Shown piece by piece: positions 15,903 through 24,764 of a stretch of DNA of 64,000 nt (within the stretch, counting starts at the first letter, position 1; every line of letters begins with the position of its first letter). This DNA is from Methanosarcina flavescens (GTDB lineage Archaea; Halobacteriota; Methanosarcinia; Methanosarcinales; Methanosarcinaceae). The stretch covers positions 372,001 to 436,000 of the forward strand of contig NZ_CP032683.1 of the NCBI RefSeq assembly GCF_001304615.2. The letters run 5' to 3'. Both the position numbers and the translations under genes were made by a program. Below the pieces are notes generated by a model. The model saw only the letters and a program-made list of their open reading frames with translations. It ran no database searches and was not told where the DNA came from.

Positions 15903-17372
15903 TCACCTTGTTATAAAATTGAACCCTTTGTCTGCAGCAACCTGTTTAAGGTACTTCTCAATATGGTTTCCTTCCTTTTTTGAGAATCCCGCATCCCGGG
16001 CAAGCCTGTCGAGTACCTTTTGAACTCCTGTCCCATACTGGATTGCTTTCTTTTCCTTCCAGAGAAGCTCCGGCGGGAGCAGGCCGTCTGCGGCTTTTCT
16101 CAGGATGTACTTTCTTATATAGCGGTCACTTCTTTTAAGGACTTTAAGTTCGGGGCGGATTGCAAGCCCCGTTATTATTACTTCCTTATCCAGGAAAGGT
16201 GCCCTGAGTTTCACGGAATTGGCCGTGGTGACCATATCGTCTCTCTCAAGGTTTATAGTTGAAATCTGTTTGAGGTCTGAGTAGATCTCTCTGTCAAGGA
16301 CCTCAAGCCCCTGCTCAAAAAAACCTTCATGCCTGCTGTAACCGCCAAAGAGCTCGTCTGCGCCCTGCCCCGTAAGAAGAACTCGCTTCCCATCTTCTTT
16401 TACAGTTTTCGCAACAAAATAAAGGGGAAGTCCTATTGCAATTTTCATTGGGTCTATCGATTCTGTCGAATATATTATATCAGGGATTGCGGCTTCGATT
16501 TCTTCGGGGGAAAGAAGGCGGATTTTGAGGGAGTCCAGCATGCCAGCCGCTTCAGCCGCAAACTCAGCCTGAGCCAGATCATGAGAATTCGGAAGCCCTA
16601 CGGTATAAAGTGGAACCGAGGGATCAATTCTTTTTGCAAGGGCCGCTAAAAAGGTACTGTCAATGCCTCCTGAGAATGCGATTCCTGTTGTTTTTGTGAG
16701 CCTTATCTCCACAGCTTTTTCGAGGGTCGCCTTCAGCCGGAAAGCCGCTTCATGCTCTTCCATGATCCTCTCTTGTGGAAGTTCAATTCCAAGAAATTTC
16801 TCCTTAACATCTCCGCTCGATTGAGCATTGAAACTCATTATGCTGCCAGGAGGGAAAGGCTGTATATTACTTCTTCCATCGCAGAAAGCTTTCCTTTCAG
16901 AGGCAAAGAAGATTTTCGGTTTTTCTGCCTCCTTCTCCAGGGAATAAAACAGAGGTTTGATTCCAACAGGATCTCTGGCGAGTACAAGCTCATTATCCAG
17001 GACATAAGCTAGGGCATAACCTCCGTTTGCGCCAGAAAGTGCGGAAGAGACTGCGTTTATCGGGGAATATCCTTCCTTAATTTTCTTTTCTACCAGAGTA
17101 AAGAGCATTTCAATATCGGAATCGATTTTTACCCCCTGCTCGGCCCCGAGTTCCCTGAAATTGAAAATCTCTCCATCGAATACGAGAGCCCCTTTTCCAA
17201 CCAGTGGTTGGGGCATATCGCCTGTAATTTTAAGCAGAGTATTTCCTGTACTCAGTCCTTCGACTTGATATGTTCCACAAGCATTGGTCCTTCTGTGTCC
17301 TAGGGCTACAAGCCTTCTTTTTACTTTTTCATTGATATCAGGAGCCCCGGCTGCTCCTGCTATTCCACACAT
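15903..17372 (-). CDS. asnB: Asparagine synthase (glutamine-hydrolysing), AsnB family
   Basis: A 489-residue two-domain enzyme that makes asparagine from aspartate, ATP and glutamine. The N-terminal class II amidotransferase domain begins MCGIAG, with Cys2 as nucleophile after removal of Met. It contains LGHRRTNACGTY and LVFDGEIFNFRELG; the usual RLSIxD is altered to LLKITGD. The synthetase domain has the PP-loop GIAFSGGIDSTFLAALA and the acceptor-site segment LLTGQGADELFGGYSRH near residue 335, followed by LRAPFLDKEV. The length is near that of archaeal short forms. The ATG follows AAAAAAGGAGT at a good spacing. The gene appears monocistronic. Confidence 0.92.
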   Translation of the reverse strand: MCGIAGAAGAPDINEKVKRRLVALGHRRTNACGTYQVEGLSTGNTLLKITGDMPQPLVGKGALVFDGEIFNFRELGAEQGVKIDSDIEMLFTLVEKKIKEGYSPINAVSSALSGANGGYALAYVLDNELVLARDPVGIKPLFYSLEKEAEKPKIFFASERKAFCDGRSNIQPFPPGSIMSFNAQSSGDVKEKFLGIELPQERIMEEHEAAFRLKATLEKAVEIRLTKTTGIAFSGGIDSTFLAALAKRIDPSVPLYTVGLPNSHDLAQAEFAAEAAGMLDSLKIRLLSPEEIEAAIPDIIYSTESIDPMKIAIGLPLYFVAKTVKEDGKRVLLTGQGADELFGGYSRHEGFFEQGLEVLDREIYSDLKQISTINLERDDMVTTANSVKLRAPFLDKEVIITGLAIRPELKVLKRSDRYIRKYILRKAADGLLPPELLWKEKKAIQYGTGVQKVLDRLARDAGFSKKEGNHIEKYLKQVAADKGFNFITR

Positions 17373-17479
17373 ATTTACTCCTTTTTTCCGTTCTAGTCGG
17401 TGTATACACGTGTCATATCCCTATTTATTGTTTTTTATCGTTTTTTAATTCAATAGAGTACACCAATTAGGATAAGAAA

Positions 17480-17655
17480 AGTTATGAGTTTACGAATTAT
17501 AAAGTTACGAACTAAGAAGAATAAAGAATTATAAAGCTATGAATTAAAAAGGATAAAAGTTATAAAATCATAAATTAAAAATAATAAAATTATAAGGTTA
17601 TGAATTAAGAAAAGCAAGAAACAGCAAGTTAAGAATATAAAAGTTGCGATTTAAA
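17480..17655. repeat. Degenerate tandem repeat of about 32 bp
   Basis: The unit is close to GAATTATAAAGTTATGAATTAAAAAGAATAAA, repeated about five times with drift (GAATTATAAAGTTACGAACT, GAATTATAAAGCTATGAATT, TATAAAATCATAAATT, TTATAAGGTTATGAATT). It fills the leader of the asnB gene on the minus strand. Confidence 0.75.
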
Positions 17656-17690
17656 AAAGGGAATTCCGTTTTTATTTCCGCTTTTTAGCT

Positions 17691-17945
17691 TCAGATTCTT
17701 GCCTTTATCCCAGTCTCATCCGGAGATTCTTCCCTTACGACTTCGATTGCATAGACTGGGTCCCCTTTCAGGGCAGCAAAAGGGTTCATCGCGCTCTTCT
17801 CATCCCCTATCCAGATTGAGTTTGCACAGTAAAGACAGCAACAGCGGGTCGGATACAGGATGTTCTCAGGTCTGTAGACGCTGCAGCAGTTACTTCCTCG
17901 CAGAACTCCGTATTTACAGAGGACAAGTTGCCTTGTAAGGTGCAA
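17691..17945 (-). CDS. Small cysteine-rich protein of unknown function
   Basis: An open frame of 84 residues whose C-terminal half looks like a genuine folded protein (CANSIWIGDEKSAMNPFAAL, then DPVYAIEVVREESPDE). It has seven cysteines, including a CCCLYC cluster and a CC pair, compatible with a metal- or cluster-binding fold. The first start codon is TTG at 17945 and the ribosome-binding GGAG lies too close to it, so the true start may be internal or the N-terminus may be damaged. I do not recognise the family. A longer overlapping frame on the same strand (17807-18058) looks like a shadow. Confidence 0.5.
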   Translation of the reverse strand: MHLTRQLVLCKYGVLRGSNCCSVYRPENILYPTRCCCLYCANSIWIGDEKSAMNPFAALKGDPVYAIEVVREESPDETGIKARI

Positions 17946-18625
17946 CTCCTATTCAAGGCTATCCTGGTTATACTTCTGGCTATTCGGTTCATTAAAATCC
18001 AGAATTTCACCCCATTTATAATATGTAATATATACTTTAAAAACTTCTGGATTTGCACCTTATCATAAATAATTTTGAATGTTATAATCTAAAATAAATT
18101 TTTTAGTTCCTTATTTTATCTCAATAAAAATAGCCGGATAGGATGCTCATCAAGCGAGAAATCTGATCAAAAGACACTTCTGCCCCTGCATCCCTCTACC
18201 GAGCCCTAACGCAATTTCCGGAGAATCGTTAATGGGTTCATGCATATCATCCCCTTATGGCGGGACAGAAACGGAAAAATCCGGATACTGCTTTAACAGG
18301 AGGAACTGTCTGTCTGTAGACATTTAAATTTACGTAGAACTTATATTTAACACTTTTCTTATAAATCGTAATAATAAATTGAACTGTACTGGGTTATATT
18401 ATTAAATAAGTTTTCACTAAAAGATACGGGTAAAAAAATAACAACTTGAGCGAAAAGAGGTTGGATAAAATTAAAATATCCATGCTAGTCAAGGTGAGTG
18501 TTCCGAAAAATTAAAAATGGATTTCCTGAGAGCTGAAACAGAAGTTAGGAGGAATTAAAAAGCTGAGTATTAAAGATAGCGAAAATTAATAAAGTAAAAA
18601 GATTAGATTGAATCTTCCGTGCCAG
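17946..18625. other. Long intergenic region with a GC-richer island and small ORFs
   Basis: Most of this stretch is AT-rich. Between about 18130 and 18330 the composition changes and both strands are open. On the minus strand 18150-18245 encodes 31 residues (MHEPINDSPEIALGLGRGMQ...) with AAGGGG five bases before the ATG. On the plus strand the frame from 18142 to 18327 is open for 61 codons, with an ATG at 18232 (MGSCISSPYGGTETEKSGYC...) after CCGGAG. Either could be a small gene or a remnant of one; I cannot decide. Confidence 0.3.
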
Positions 18626-19159
18626 TCAATCTCTGGTATTTTCTATAACGTGCTTTCCCCTTTCTGCAGGCACAATTGTCAGTTCAGCATCTGGAAATTC
18701 CCTCTCAAGCGGCTCTCCATCTGCGATCCTGTCCATGGTAATAGCAATTGCTGCAACTTCGGAATGGGGCTGGCTTCCAACTGCGACGTTCCAGTCCGCG
18801 AGCTGGTAAATTTCAGGAGGGACTTTTTCTGCTCCTACGACAATCATAAGCCTGTCACAGCTTTTAAGCTCATCAGTGACGCCGGGAAGATTGACTCCGT
18901 ACATAGAAAGATGGCAGACTTTTCCGCCAGCATCTTTCCATTCCCGGATCTCCTGCTTAAAATTGACGTTATTCTTAACGTAGAAGTTCCCGCCCCAGCG
19001 CCTGACAACATCCTCAAGCGTCTGTACTATTCCTGGGTCGTCTGAGGCGAGGAGCATACCTTCTGCACCGAGCAGACGGGCAGTTAAGCCCACATGGGTG
19101 GTAATTCTCTTATCCCTTTCCGGGCGGTGCCCAAGGCGCAGTAGAACAATCCTTTTCAT
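18626..19159 (-). CDS. trm56: tRNA (cytidine-56-2'-O)-methyltransferase, aTrm56
   Basis: A 177-residue SPOUT methyltransferase that methylates the ribose of C56 in the T-loop of archaeal tRNA. The start MKRIVLLRLGHRPERDKRI is the standard aTrm56 N-terminus, followed by THVGLTARLLGA. The C-terminal SAM-binding knot is seen as RLMIVVGAEKVPPEIY...WNVAVGSQPHSEVAAIAI. The frame extends 13 codons further upstream to 19198, but those residues are not conserved-looking and the ATG at 19159 is preceded by AGGGTG. The gene follows deoA on the same strand and is probably co-transcribed with it. Confidence 0.93.
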   Translation of the reverse strand: MKRIVLLRLGHRPERDKRITTHVGLTARLLGAEGMLLASDDPGIVQTLEDVVRRWGGNFYVKNNVNFKQEIREWKDAGGKVCHLSMYGVNLPGVTDELKSCDRLMIVVGAEKVPPEIYQLADWNVAVGSQPHSEVAAIAITMDRIADGEPLEREFPDAELTIVPAERGKHVIENTRD

Positions 19160-19214
19160 GCTCGTGCTAACACCCTGCAAGGTATTAAAAGATTTCACTG
19201 AAAAAAAGAGAAGA

Positions 19215-20735
19215 TTACTGGAACCCGTAGGTTCCGGGGACCCTTCTTAGAAGCATGCCCTCAACAACTATCGGATTTGTTCTCTGTGCAGTTGCCAATG
19301 CGTTTTCTAACTTGAATTCTTTCTCAGCATAGATTGTGAGGATTGAGTCTCCTTTTCGAACAGACTCACCCATTTTCTTATGGATAGAGACTCCGGCCCC
19401 CTTGTCATTAGGAGCACCTGCAAGCCTGGCTATCTCGATTATCCATCTATTGTCAAATTCGATGACATACCCGTCTGCAGAAGCAAAGATATCGGCTGTA
19501 TATTGCCCTACCTGTATATCATCCGATTTTATGTTCGGATCTCCGCCCTGGGCTTCAATGATCTGTCTCATCTTCTCAAGGGCTTTCCCGCTCCGCAGGG
19601 TTTCAAGTGCAATTTCTTTTCCGCGCTCTCTTGGAGCCGCACCTCCCATTTCTAGCATAATACCCGCAATTGCAGCACTCTTCTCAATAAGGCTGTTTGG
19701 ACCTTCCATGCTTTCCAGCACTTTCATAGCCTCCCGTACTTCCAGCGAAGGTCCAACTTTTCTTCCTATGGGCGAGGAGCCGTAGGTAATTGCACACTCG
19801 ACGTTCATTCCAAGCCTGTGCCCAAGATTAATCAGGTCTCCTGCAAGTTTTTGTCCGTCCTGAACAGTGGGAACCTTTGTACTTGGACCGACAGGGATAT
19901 CCATCACCACATTGTCGGCTCCTATAGCTCCTTTTTTTGCCATAATCGAGGCAAGCATCTGATAGTAAGGGTCAATGGAGAGTGGGTATTCAACCCTAAT
20001 GAGCTTGTCATCAGCAGGCGCGATATTGGTGGCTCCACCCCAGACAAGTGCACCCCCTACTTTTTCGGTTATTTCTTTGACTTCCTGGGAACTGAATTCT
20101 ACAGGACAGAGCACTTCCATGAGGTCGGCAGTCCCGCCTGCCCCTGTAATCGCCCTGGAACTTGTTTTCGGAATAAGAAGCCCATTTGCAGCTACAATAG
20201 GGACAACCAGCAAAGAGATCTTATTACCGGGAACTCCTCCTATTGAATGTTTGTCCATTATTGGGTGAGTATCAAATTCAATCGTGTCCCCACTCTCGAT
20301 CATAGCCTTTGTTAGCCATTCGACCTCGTCATCTGTCATTCCGTGGATATAGGAAGATGTTATAAAAGCGGAGAGTTCGATATCACTGAGATTCTCTTCC
20401 ACGATATCGTTTACGAGTATTTTGATATCATCCTGCACTACAGGTTTTTTATCCATGAGTTTCTTGATTACAGTTACAGATTTTGAGCGGTATGCCGGGA
20501 CAACCTCAACAGGTTTATCCCAATCCCGAAAGTGCTCATATACTTCGTAAAAAATTCCCAGCGTGCCCGGAGGAACCATATCATCCGTTGTATCCACAAT
20601 GGCAGAAAGGCTTTCATGCCCATGGATACGGACTCTATCTCCCTCATTAACCCCCAGTTCCTTCGCGTCGGCAATATTTAGCAACACTTTGTGCTGCCCA
20701 ATTTTTATATTGAAATGTTCAAGCTTCAACTGCAT
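19215..20735 (-). CDS. deoA: AMP phosphorylase (archaeal DeoA family)
   Basis: A 506-residue enzyme of the archaeal thymidine phosphorylase-like group that converts AMP and phosphate to adenine and ribose-1,5-bisphosphate, feeding the archaeal Rubisco pathway. The N-terminal extension of about 80 residues (GVNEGDRVRIHGHES) is specific to the archaeal enzymes. The phosphorylase core shows MDKHSIGGVPGNKISL and TSSRAITGAGGTADLMEVL, the phosphate and base-binding segments, and GAIGADNVVMDIPVGPSTKV. The length is normal. The start ATG follows GGAAGGAGT. It lies just upstream of trm56 (55 bases to that ATG). Confidence 0.94.
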   Translation of the reverse strand: MQLKLEHFNIKIGQHKVLLNIADAKELGVNEGDRVRIHGHESLSAIVDTTDDMVPPGTLGIFYEVYEHFRDWDKPVEVVPAYRSKSVTVIKKLMDKKPVVQDDIKILVNDIVEENLSDIELSAFITSSYIHGMTDDEVEWLTKAMIESGDTIEFDTHPIMDKHSIGGVPGNKISLLVVPIVAANGLLIPKTSSRAITGAGGTADLMEVLCPVEFSSQEVKEITEKVGGALVWGGATNIAPADDKLIRVEYPLSIDPYYQMLASIMAKKGAIGADNVVMDIPVGPSTKVPTVQDGQKLAGDLINLGHRLGMNVECAITYGSSPIGRKVGPSLEVREAMKVLESMEGPNSLIEKSAAIAGIMLEMGGAAPRERGKEIALETLRSGKALEKMRQIIEAQGGDPNIKSDDIQVGQYTADIFASADGYVIEFDNRWIIEIARLAGAPNDKGAGVSIHKKMGESVRKGDSILTIYAEKEFKLENALATAQRTNPIVVEGMLLRRVPGTYGFQ

Positions 20736-21466
20736 GAGTAAACTCCTTCCGTTTCGTTCTCATTATAATTGTGAATTTGTCACTATAATTCATTTCCCCT
20801 GAGCTCCGACTTTATACCTGTTTTTTATCAGGAAACTGACAGCCGGCCTGAGAAATCCTGTAGATAATTAATATACCTGTGATATGTGTAAATAATAAAT
20901 ATTAAACTGAGGTAACATATTAACCTTCATATTATTTTAAGTAAATCCGCAAAAACTTTAAGACAGGTAAAAAAAGCTTAAAAATTATATAAAAGGAAGA
21001 TCAATAGGTATGCCAATATTTGGCTCCCCAAATGCCTGTATCGCATAGAGATATTAAAGATCTCAAAAACTTTCAAGAGCTTAAACCGACCCTAATAAGG
21101 ATTTAAGAAATAAATTAAGTTGGAAATTGTACTTCTTTTTTCAATATATCAAGTGATACTGTTTTAATAGTTATTTAACCATAATTCAGGCATTGTTTAG
21201 CTATTAGTCAGTCATTATCATGGATTGCCAATCTACTACTGTTTAGTTATATCTATGATCGGTCCAAGAATACCGGTTCATTATTTTATCCTATTAAATT
21301 ATTTCACGTTTCCAGATTAAATTTCCGGATTATATTATACATATTATCTTCTAGCTTAATTTGCTACTTCTTTAGCTTAATTTGGCTACAGTTCAGTATC
21401 CAATACAAATCGTCACCATGCAGCTGCATTATAATCAATAATTACTCAGATCACTTACTCATCTTG
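20736..21466. other. AT-rich intergenic DNA
   Basis: No gene is seen. One short hairpin ATTTGG-CTCC-CCAAAT lies near 21017-21032. The deoA promoter is expected in the left part, where TATA-like motifs occur. The rest, up to the small membrane protein, shows nothing I can interpret. Confidence 0.4.
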
Positions 21467-21682
21467 TTATTTACCGTAGTCACGCCTGGATATGGAAACA
21501 AGCCCTTTTGCAACCACCAGTGAAATAATTCCTATAAGCGCTGCAGTTAAGAGCACCATAAGCAGGTTTTCCTCGTCAGCAAATCTAAACATTAAAATGA
21601 ACAAAATAATGTTAAATACAGCTCCAACGGCCAGCAAGACTATTGCCGGGCCTCTTAAAGCTTTTCCAGTATCCCTAACCAT
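21467..21682 (-). CDS. Small two-helix membrane protein
   Basis: A 71-residue protein with two hydrophobic helices, about residues 12-33 (PAIVLLAVGAVFNIILFILM) and 40-62 (LMVLLTAALIGIISLVVAKG), joined by a short acidic loop, with positively charged ends. The ATG is preceded by AGGATGG. Composition and length fit a real small membrane protein, but I do not recognise the family. It stands alone in AT-rich DNA. Confidence 0.6.
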   Translation of the reverse strand: MVRDTGKALRGPAIVLLAVGAVFNIILFILMFRFADEENLLMVLLTAALIGIISLVVAKGLVSISRRDYGK

Positions 21683-22386
21683 TTGTCCAATCCATCCTGA
21701 AACAAGTCGTTAAATTAAGGTTTAAAGGCCTATAATACCAAATTCCCGAATAAACTAATTAAATTTTAATGAAATAGACTGTTTCCATAACCGAAACCAG
21801 ATGCTAAAACTCATGAATAACGTGAATCTGTAGCCAAGCGTAATGGTTACTGTGATTTATCAAAGAATTGAGGTAATTGCATATAAATCTTAGGTAATTG
21901 AAATTCCTCAAATTCAGGCAAACCGGGAAACTCAAATTTTAAAAACAGATTGTTTAAGAACAGCAAAGAAAGCGTACGCGTTAATATTACTAAACTCCAT
22001 CTTTAATATAGCATGCCCAATAATTATTGAAAACTATACTAAAAATTATACTAGAATTATACCAAAAATTATACTAAAAATTATACCAAAAATTATACTA
22101 AAAATTATACTAAAAATTATACCAATATTTTAAGCAAGTAGGTTAATATCTAAATAAACACCTGCTCTAAAGTACTTTGCAGAATCAATATCAAGAGAAT
22201 GCTGGCAAGTTGACAGCTTTCATCTCCACCTGCAATCTTCCGGTTCCCATCGGAAGCTTCCGAGGGAGGGAACTTCCCACCTTAGAATTAAATATCCTTT
22301 TACTCTCTGGTTAAATGGATTATTATTTAGTAGAAATTTTCTTTGTCAGAAGGCATCTACAAAATCGGACTCATTAAAGATCCATA
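21683..22386. other. Intergenic DNA with repeats
   Basis: No gene is seen. It holds the 12-bp repeat array described separately and, near 22237-22276, competing inverted repeats (CTTCCG, CGGAAG, CTTCCG, then GGGAGGGAACTTCCC). Confidence 0.4.
22030..22124. repeat. 12-bp tandem repeat, about eight copies
   Basis: The unit AAAAATTATACT, alternating with AAAAATTATACC, is repeated about eight times; one copy is 11 bp. Confidence 0.9.
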
Positions 22387-22629
22387 TCAGAGAAATTCAA
22401 GACATAACGATACGTAGTACTCTCTTGCGATCTTCTTGAGCCATTCAGGCACCAGACAGTATTTGTCAACTATAAGCTCATTCAAGTAATACAGAGCCTC
22501 CTCAGTTTTACAGTCACAGAGCCGCCTTACTGCCGTCCTCCTTCCCCATGCTGATCTCTCATCATCCAGAGCTTCAAGGTAAAGCTGGTATTCTCTATTA
22601 TTTTCCATTACATTATAAATATCTACCAA
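22387..22629 (-). CDS. Small hypothetical protein, possible HEAT-like helical pair
   Basis: An open frame of 80 residues rich in helix-forming residues: ENNREYQLYLEALDDERSAW, GRRTAVRRLCDCKTEEALYY. The alternating aliphatic pattern, with RRTAVRRLCDCKTEEALYYL, resembles a HEAT/armadillo helical pair. The first start is TTG at 22629; ATG at 22608 (MENNREY) is more likely. No clear Shine-Dalgarno site is present. The composition is clearly protein-like, but the gene is isolated and could be a fragment. Confidence 0.5.
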   Translation of the reverse strand: MVDIYNVMENNREYQLYLEALDDERSAWGRRTAVRRLCDCKTEEALYYLNELIVDKYCLVPEWLKKIAREYYVSLCLEFL

Positions 22630-23370
22630 TCAATATAAATATTTGTATTGTACTATGAACTAAAACATGTTAAGTACATCCTGCCGTAAATTTTCCTGAG
22701 CTTTTCCGGAGGTTAAAAACAGCTAATAAGTCTAACAAAAAACTGATGAATCTACAAGTTACAGGAGAAACTACAAAATTCCCATGTACGAAATGATTAT
22801 TAGGAAACTATTATATAAAAAATTGACCAAGTGCTTCTGAAGAATGTGTAAAAACGCTGCAAAATATCATACAAAACGAGAAAATAAGAAAATAGAATTC
22901 TCATACAGTGATCAGTTGATGAGAATTCTTGCACAAGGTCTTGTTCGCTATGCTCTAGTATGTAAAACAATAGCTAAAAACGATATATAATTAACGGGAA
23001 TTAAATTTTAAACCCGGAGAGATATTGGTCGGTATTGAAATGTTTAATTGGAGCGATTATTTTAACCATGTTGCTAATTTTTTGCTGGAGTAAATTATTT
23101 AGGAGGAAAGCACAAAAAAAGAGATGAAACAGAGAAAAAGAAAGGATATTGGAGTTCGCAAAATCTTTAAAGAATTTTAACTTAATACACCTTGGTTTAG
23201 ATAAAACTATTGCCATAATTGTGTAGATTCATCAGTGAGATTTGAGTTATTTGTTAATAGTTGATGGATTCGCAGACAAGAATTAGCCAGACTCACTTTG
23301 TACTTATAATAAACTCGCTATAATAAACCCGCAGGTAACAGCATAATGACCTATATCATTTTTAATGGCT
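22630..23370. other. Intergenic DNA with an 11-bp inverted repeat
   Basis: No convincing gene. AGAATTCTCAT (22894-22904) and ATGAGAATTCT (22919-22929) form a perfect inverted repeat with a 14-base loop. An open frame at 23001-23216 on the minus strand gives a Phe/Leu/Lys-rich peptide without a ribosome-binding site and was not accepted. Confidence 0.5.
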
Positions 23371-24540
23371 TCATCTTGAGCTTATGGCTTTTACTGGGTC
23401 GAGTTTTGCTGCCTGCTGAGCAGGATATATACCCGCAATTAAATTCAGAAGGAAAACCGCAATTATAGTAAATAGAATATCTTGTGCCCGAATTACGATG
23501 GGAATTGTGGTAGGACCTCCATAGATTTCGGGAGAAGTACCTGGGATTTCATACTGGCCTATTGCCATAGCTATTGCAACCCCTGTCAGGGTACCGACAA
23601 GAGCTCCTAGCAAGCCGAGAATGCCGCTTTGAAGAAGGAAAATTGTCCGGATACCCGAAACTGTGGCACCCATAGCGCGAAGCATACCTATCTGGCGTGT
23701 CGCGCCTATAACTGCCAGATTCAAAGTGCTGACCACGCCGAAAGAAGCAATTACGACAATCAAGCCGAGCACGACGGTATTAGAGGTACTCTCAATGGCA
23801 ATAGTCCTAAGAATTTCGGGATTGGTTTCAGTCCAGCCTCTTGCATTATAGCCTGTTTTTTCGATCTCGGCAGCTACTTCCATGTCCCTGTTAAAATCCT
23901 CAAGCCTTACAGAAAGTCCGTTAATTACATCCGCAACATCATAAAATTCCTGGGCGGTATCCAGGGAAGTATAAGTGAGGGATTCATCCAGAGGAGAGCC
24001 AGTATGAAAGATCCCGACAACCCTTAGGGAGAGAGGATTAGCATTGGGAAAAGACACATCAACGGAATCGCCCAGATTAACCTCAAGTTTATCTGCCAGC
24101 ATCGAGCCGATTACTACCGTGTTTCTGGAATATTCAAGTTCCCTGAAGTTTCCTTCTACCATATCGGCTTCAATATCACTGATATTGTTTTCCTGTTGAG
24201 GAAGTACGCCTCTTAGCTCGGCGTTGAGTGAATTTGTCTTGAACCTGAAGGAAGCTTCTCCAGTAAGAAAGGGAGAAACCGTAGAAACACCTTCGATCTT
24301 AGATATATCGCCTGCCAGGGTCCTGTAAAGATAGATATAGTCTTCACCTTCCCTCGGTGAGACTAAGACGTGAGAAAGTTTATTCACTGTAGTGTCGTAG
24401 AGTTCGCCCGTGAAACCAACCATAAGCGCCTGGGAAACGGTAAGTATCATAACGGCGAGAGCTATCGCTCCAACTGAAAGAATTGTCTGAAATCTTCTTG
24501 CCCGTATCTGCCTTAATGAAATAAAGAATTCGTAGCGCAT
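23371..24540 (-). CDS. ABC transporter permease, MacB/FtsX family
   Basis: A 389-residue permease with the FtsX architecture: one membrane helix near the N-terminus (FQTILSVGAIALAVMILTVSQ), an extracytoplasmic MacB-type domain of about 220 residues containing GSMLADKLEVNLGDSVDV, and three C-terminal helices (VVLGLIVVIASFGVVSTLNL; a segment around GILGLLGALVGTLTGV; ILFTIIAVFLLNLIAGIYPA). The motif ATRQIGMLRAMGATVSGIRTIF is the usual coupling region with the ATPase. It ends with the family's PAxxAAKLDPVKAI. No ABC ATPase gene is adjacent within the window, so its partner must be elsewhere. ATG 24540 (MRYEFF) matches the family; an ATG at 24576 adds 12 residues. A secreted PGF-CTERM protein is encoded just upstream. 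Confidence 0.85.
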   Translation of the reverse strand: MRYEFFISLRQIRARRFQTILSVGAIALAVMILTVSQALMVGFTGELYDTTVNKLSHVLVSPREGEDYIYLYRTLAGDISKIEGVSTVSPFLTGEASFRFKTNSLNAELRGVLPQQENNISDIEADMVEGNFRELEYSRNTVVIGSMLADKLEVNLGDSVDVSFPNANPLSLRVVGIFHTGSPLDESLTYTSLDTAQEFYDVADVINGLSVRLEDFNRDMEVAAEIEKTGYNARGWTETNPEILRTIAIESTSNTVVLGLIVVIASFGVVSTLNLAVIGATRQIGMLRAMGATVSGIRTIFLLQSGILGLLGALVGTLTGVAIAMAIGQYEIPGTSPEIYGGPTTIPIVIRAQDILFTIIAVFLLNLIAGIYPAQQAAKLDPVKAISSR

Positions 24541-24621
24541 TGGTTCACAGCTCTGCTTCTTAAGTTTCCCTGTCATTCCTATTTTGGAGTTCTCTCAGTT
24601 AATGTCGCTTTGAATTTTATA

Positions 24622-24747
24622 TTTCTTTGAATCTGTTTCTTTGAATCTGTTTCTTTGAATCTGTTTCTTTGAATCTGTTTCTTTGAATCTGTTTCTTTGA
24701 ATCTGTTTCTTTGAATCTGTTTCTTTGAACCTATTTCTTTGAACCTT
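24622..24747. repeat. 14-bp tandem repeat, nine copies
   Basis: The unit TTTCTTTGAATCTG is perfectly repeated seven times and followed by two variant copies (TTTCTTTGAACCTA, TTTCTTTGAACCTT). It lies between the surface-protein gene and the permease gene. Because 14 is not a multiple of three and the minus-strand reading has many stops, it is non-coding. Confidence 0.95.
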
Positions 24748-24764
24748 ATACTTAAATGACAGAT

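Noticed and set aside
23001-23216. 71-codon minus-strand open frame
   Set aside because: Phe/Leu/Lys-rich, no Shine-Dalgarno site, no domain; probably chance.
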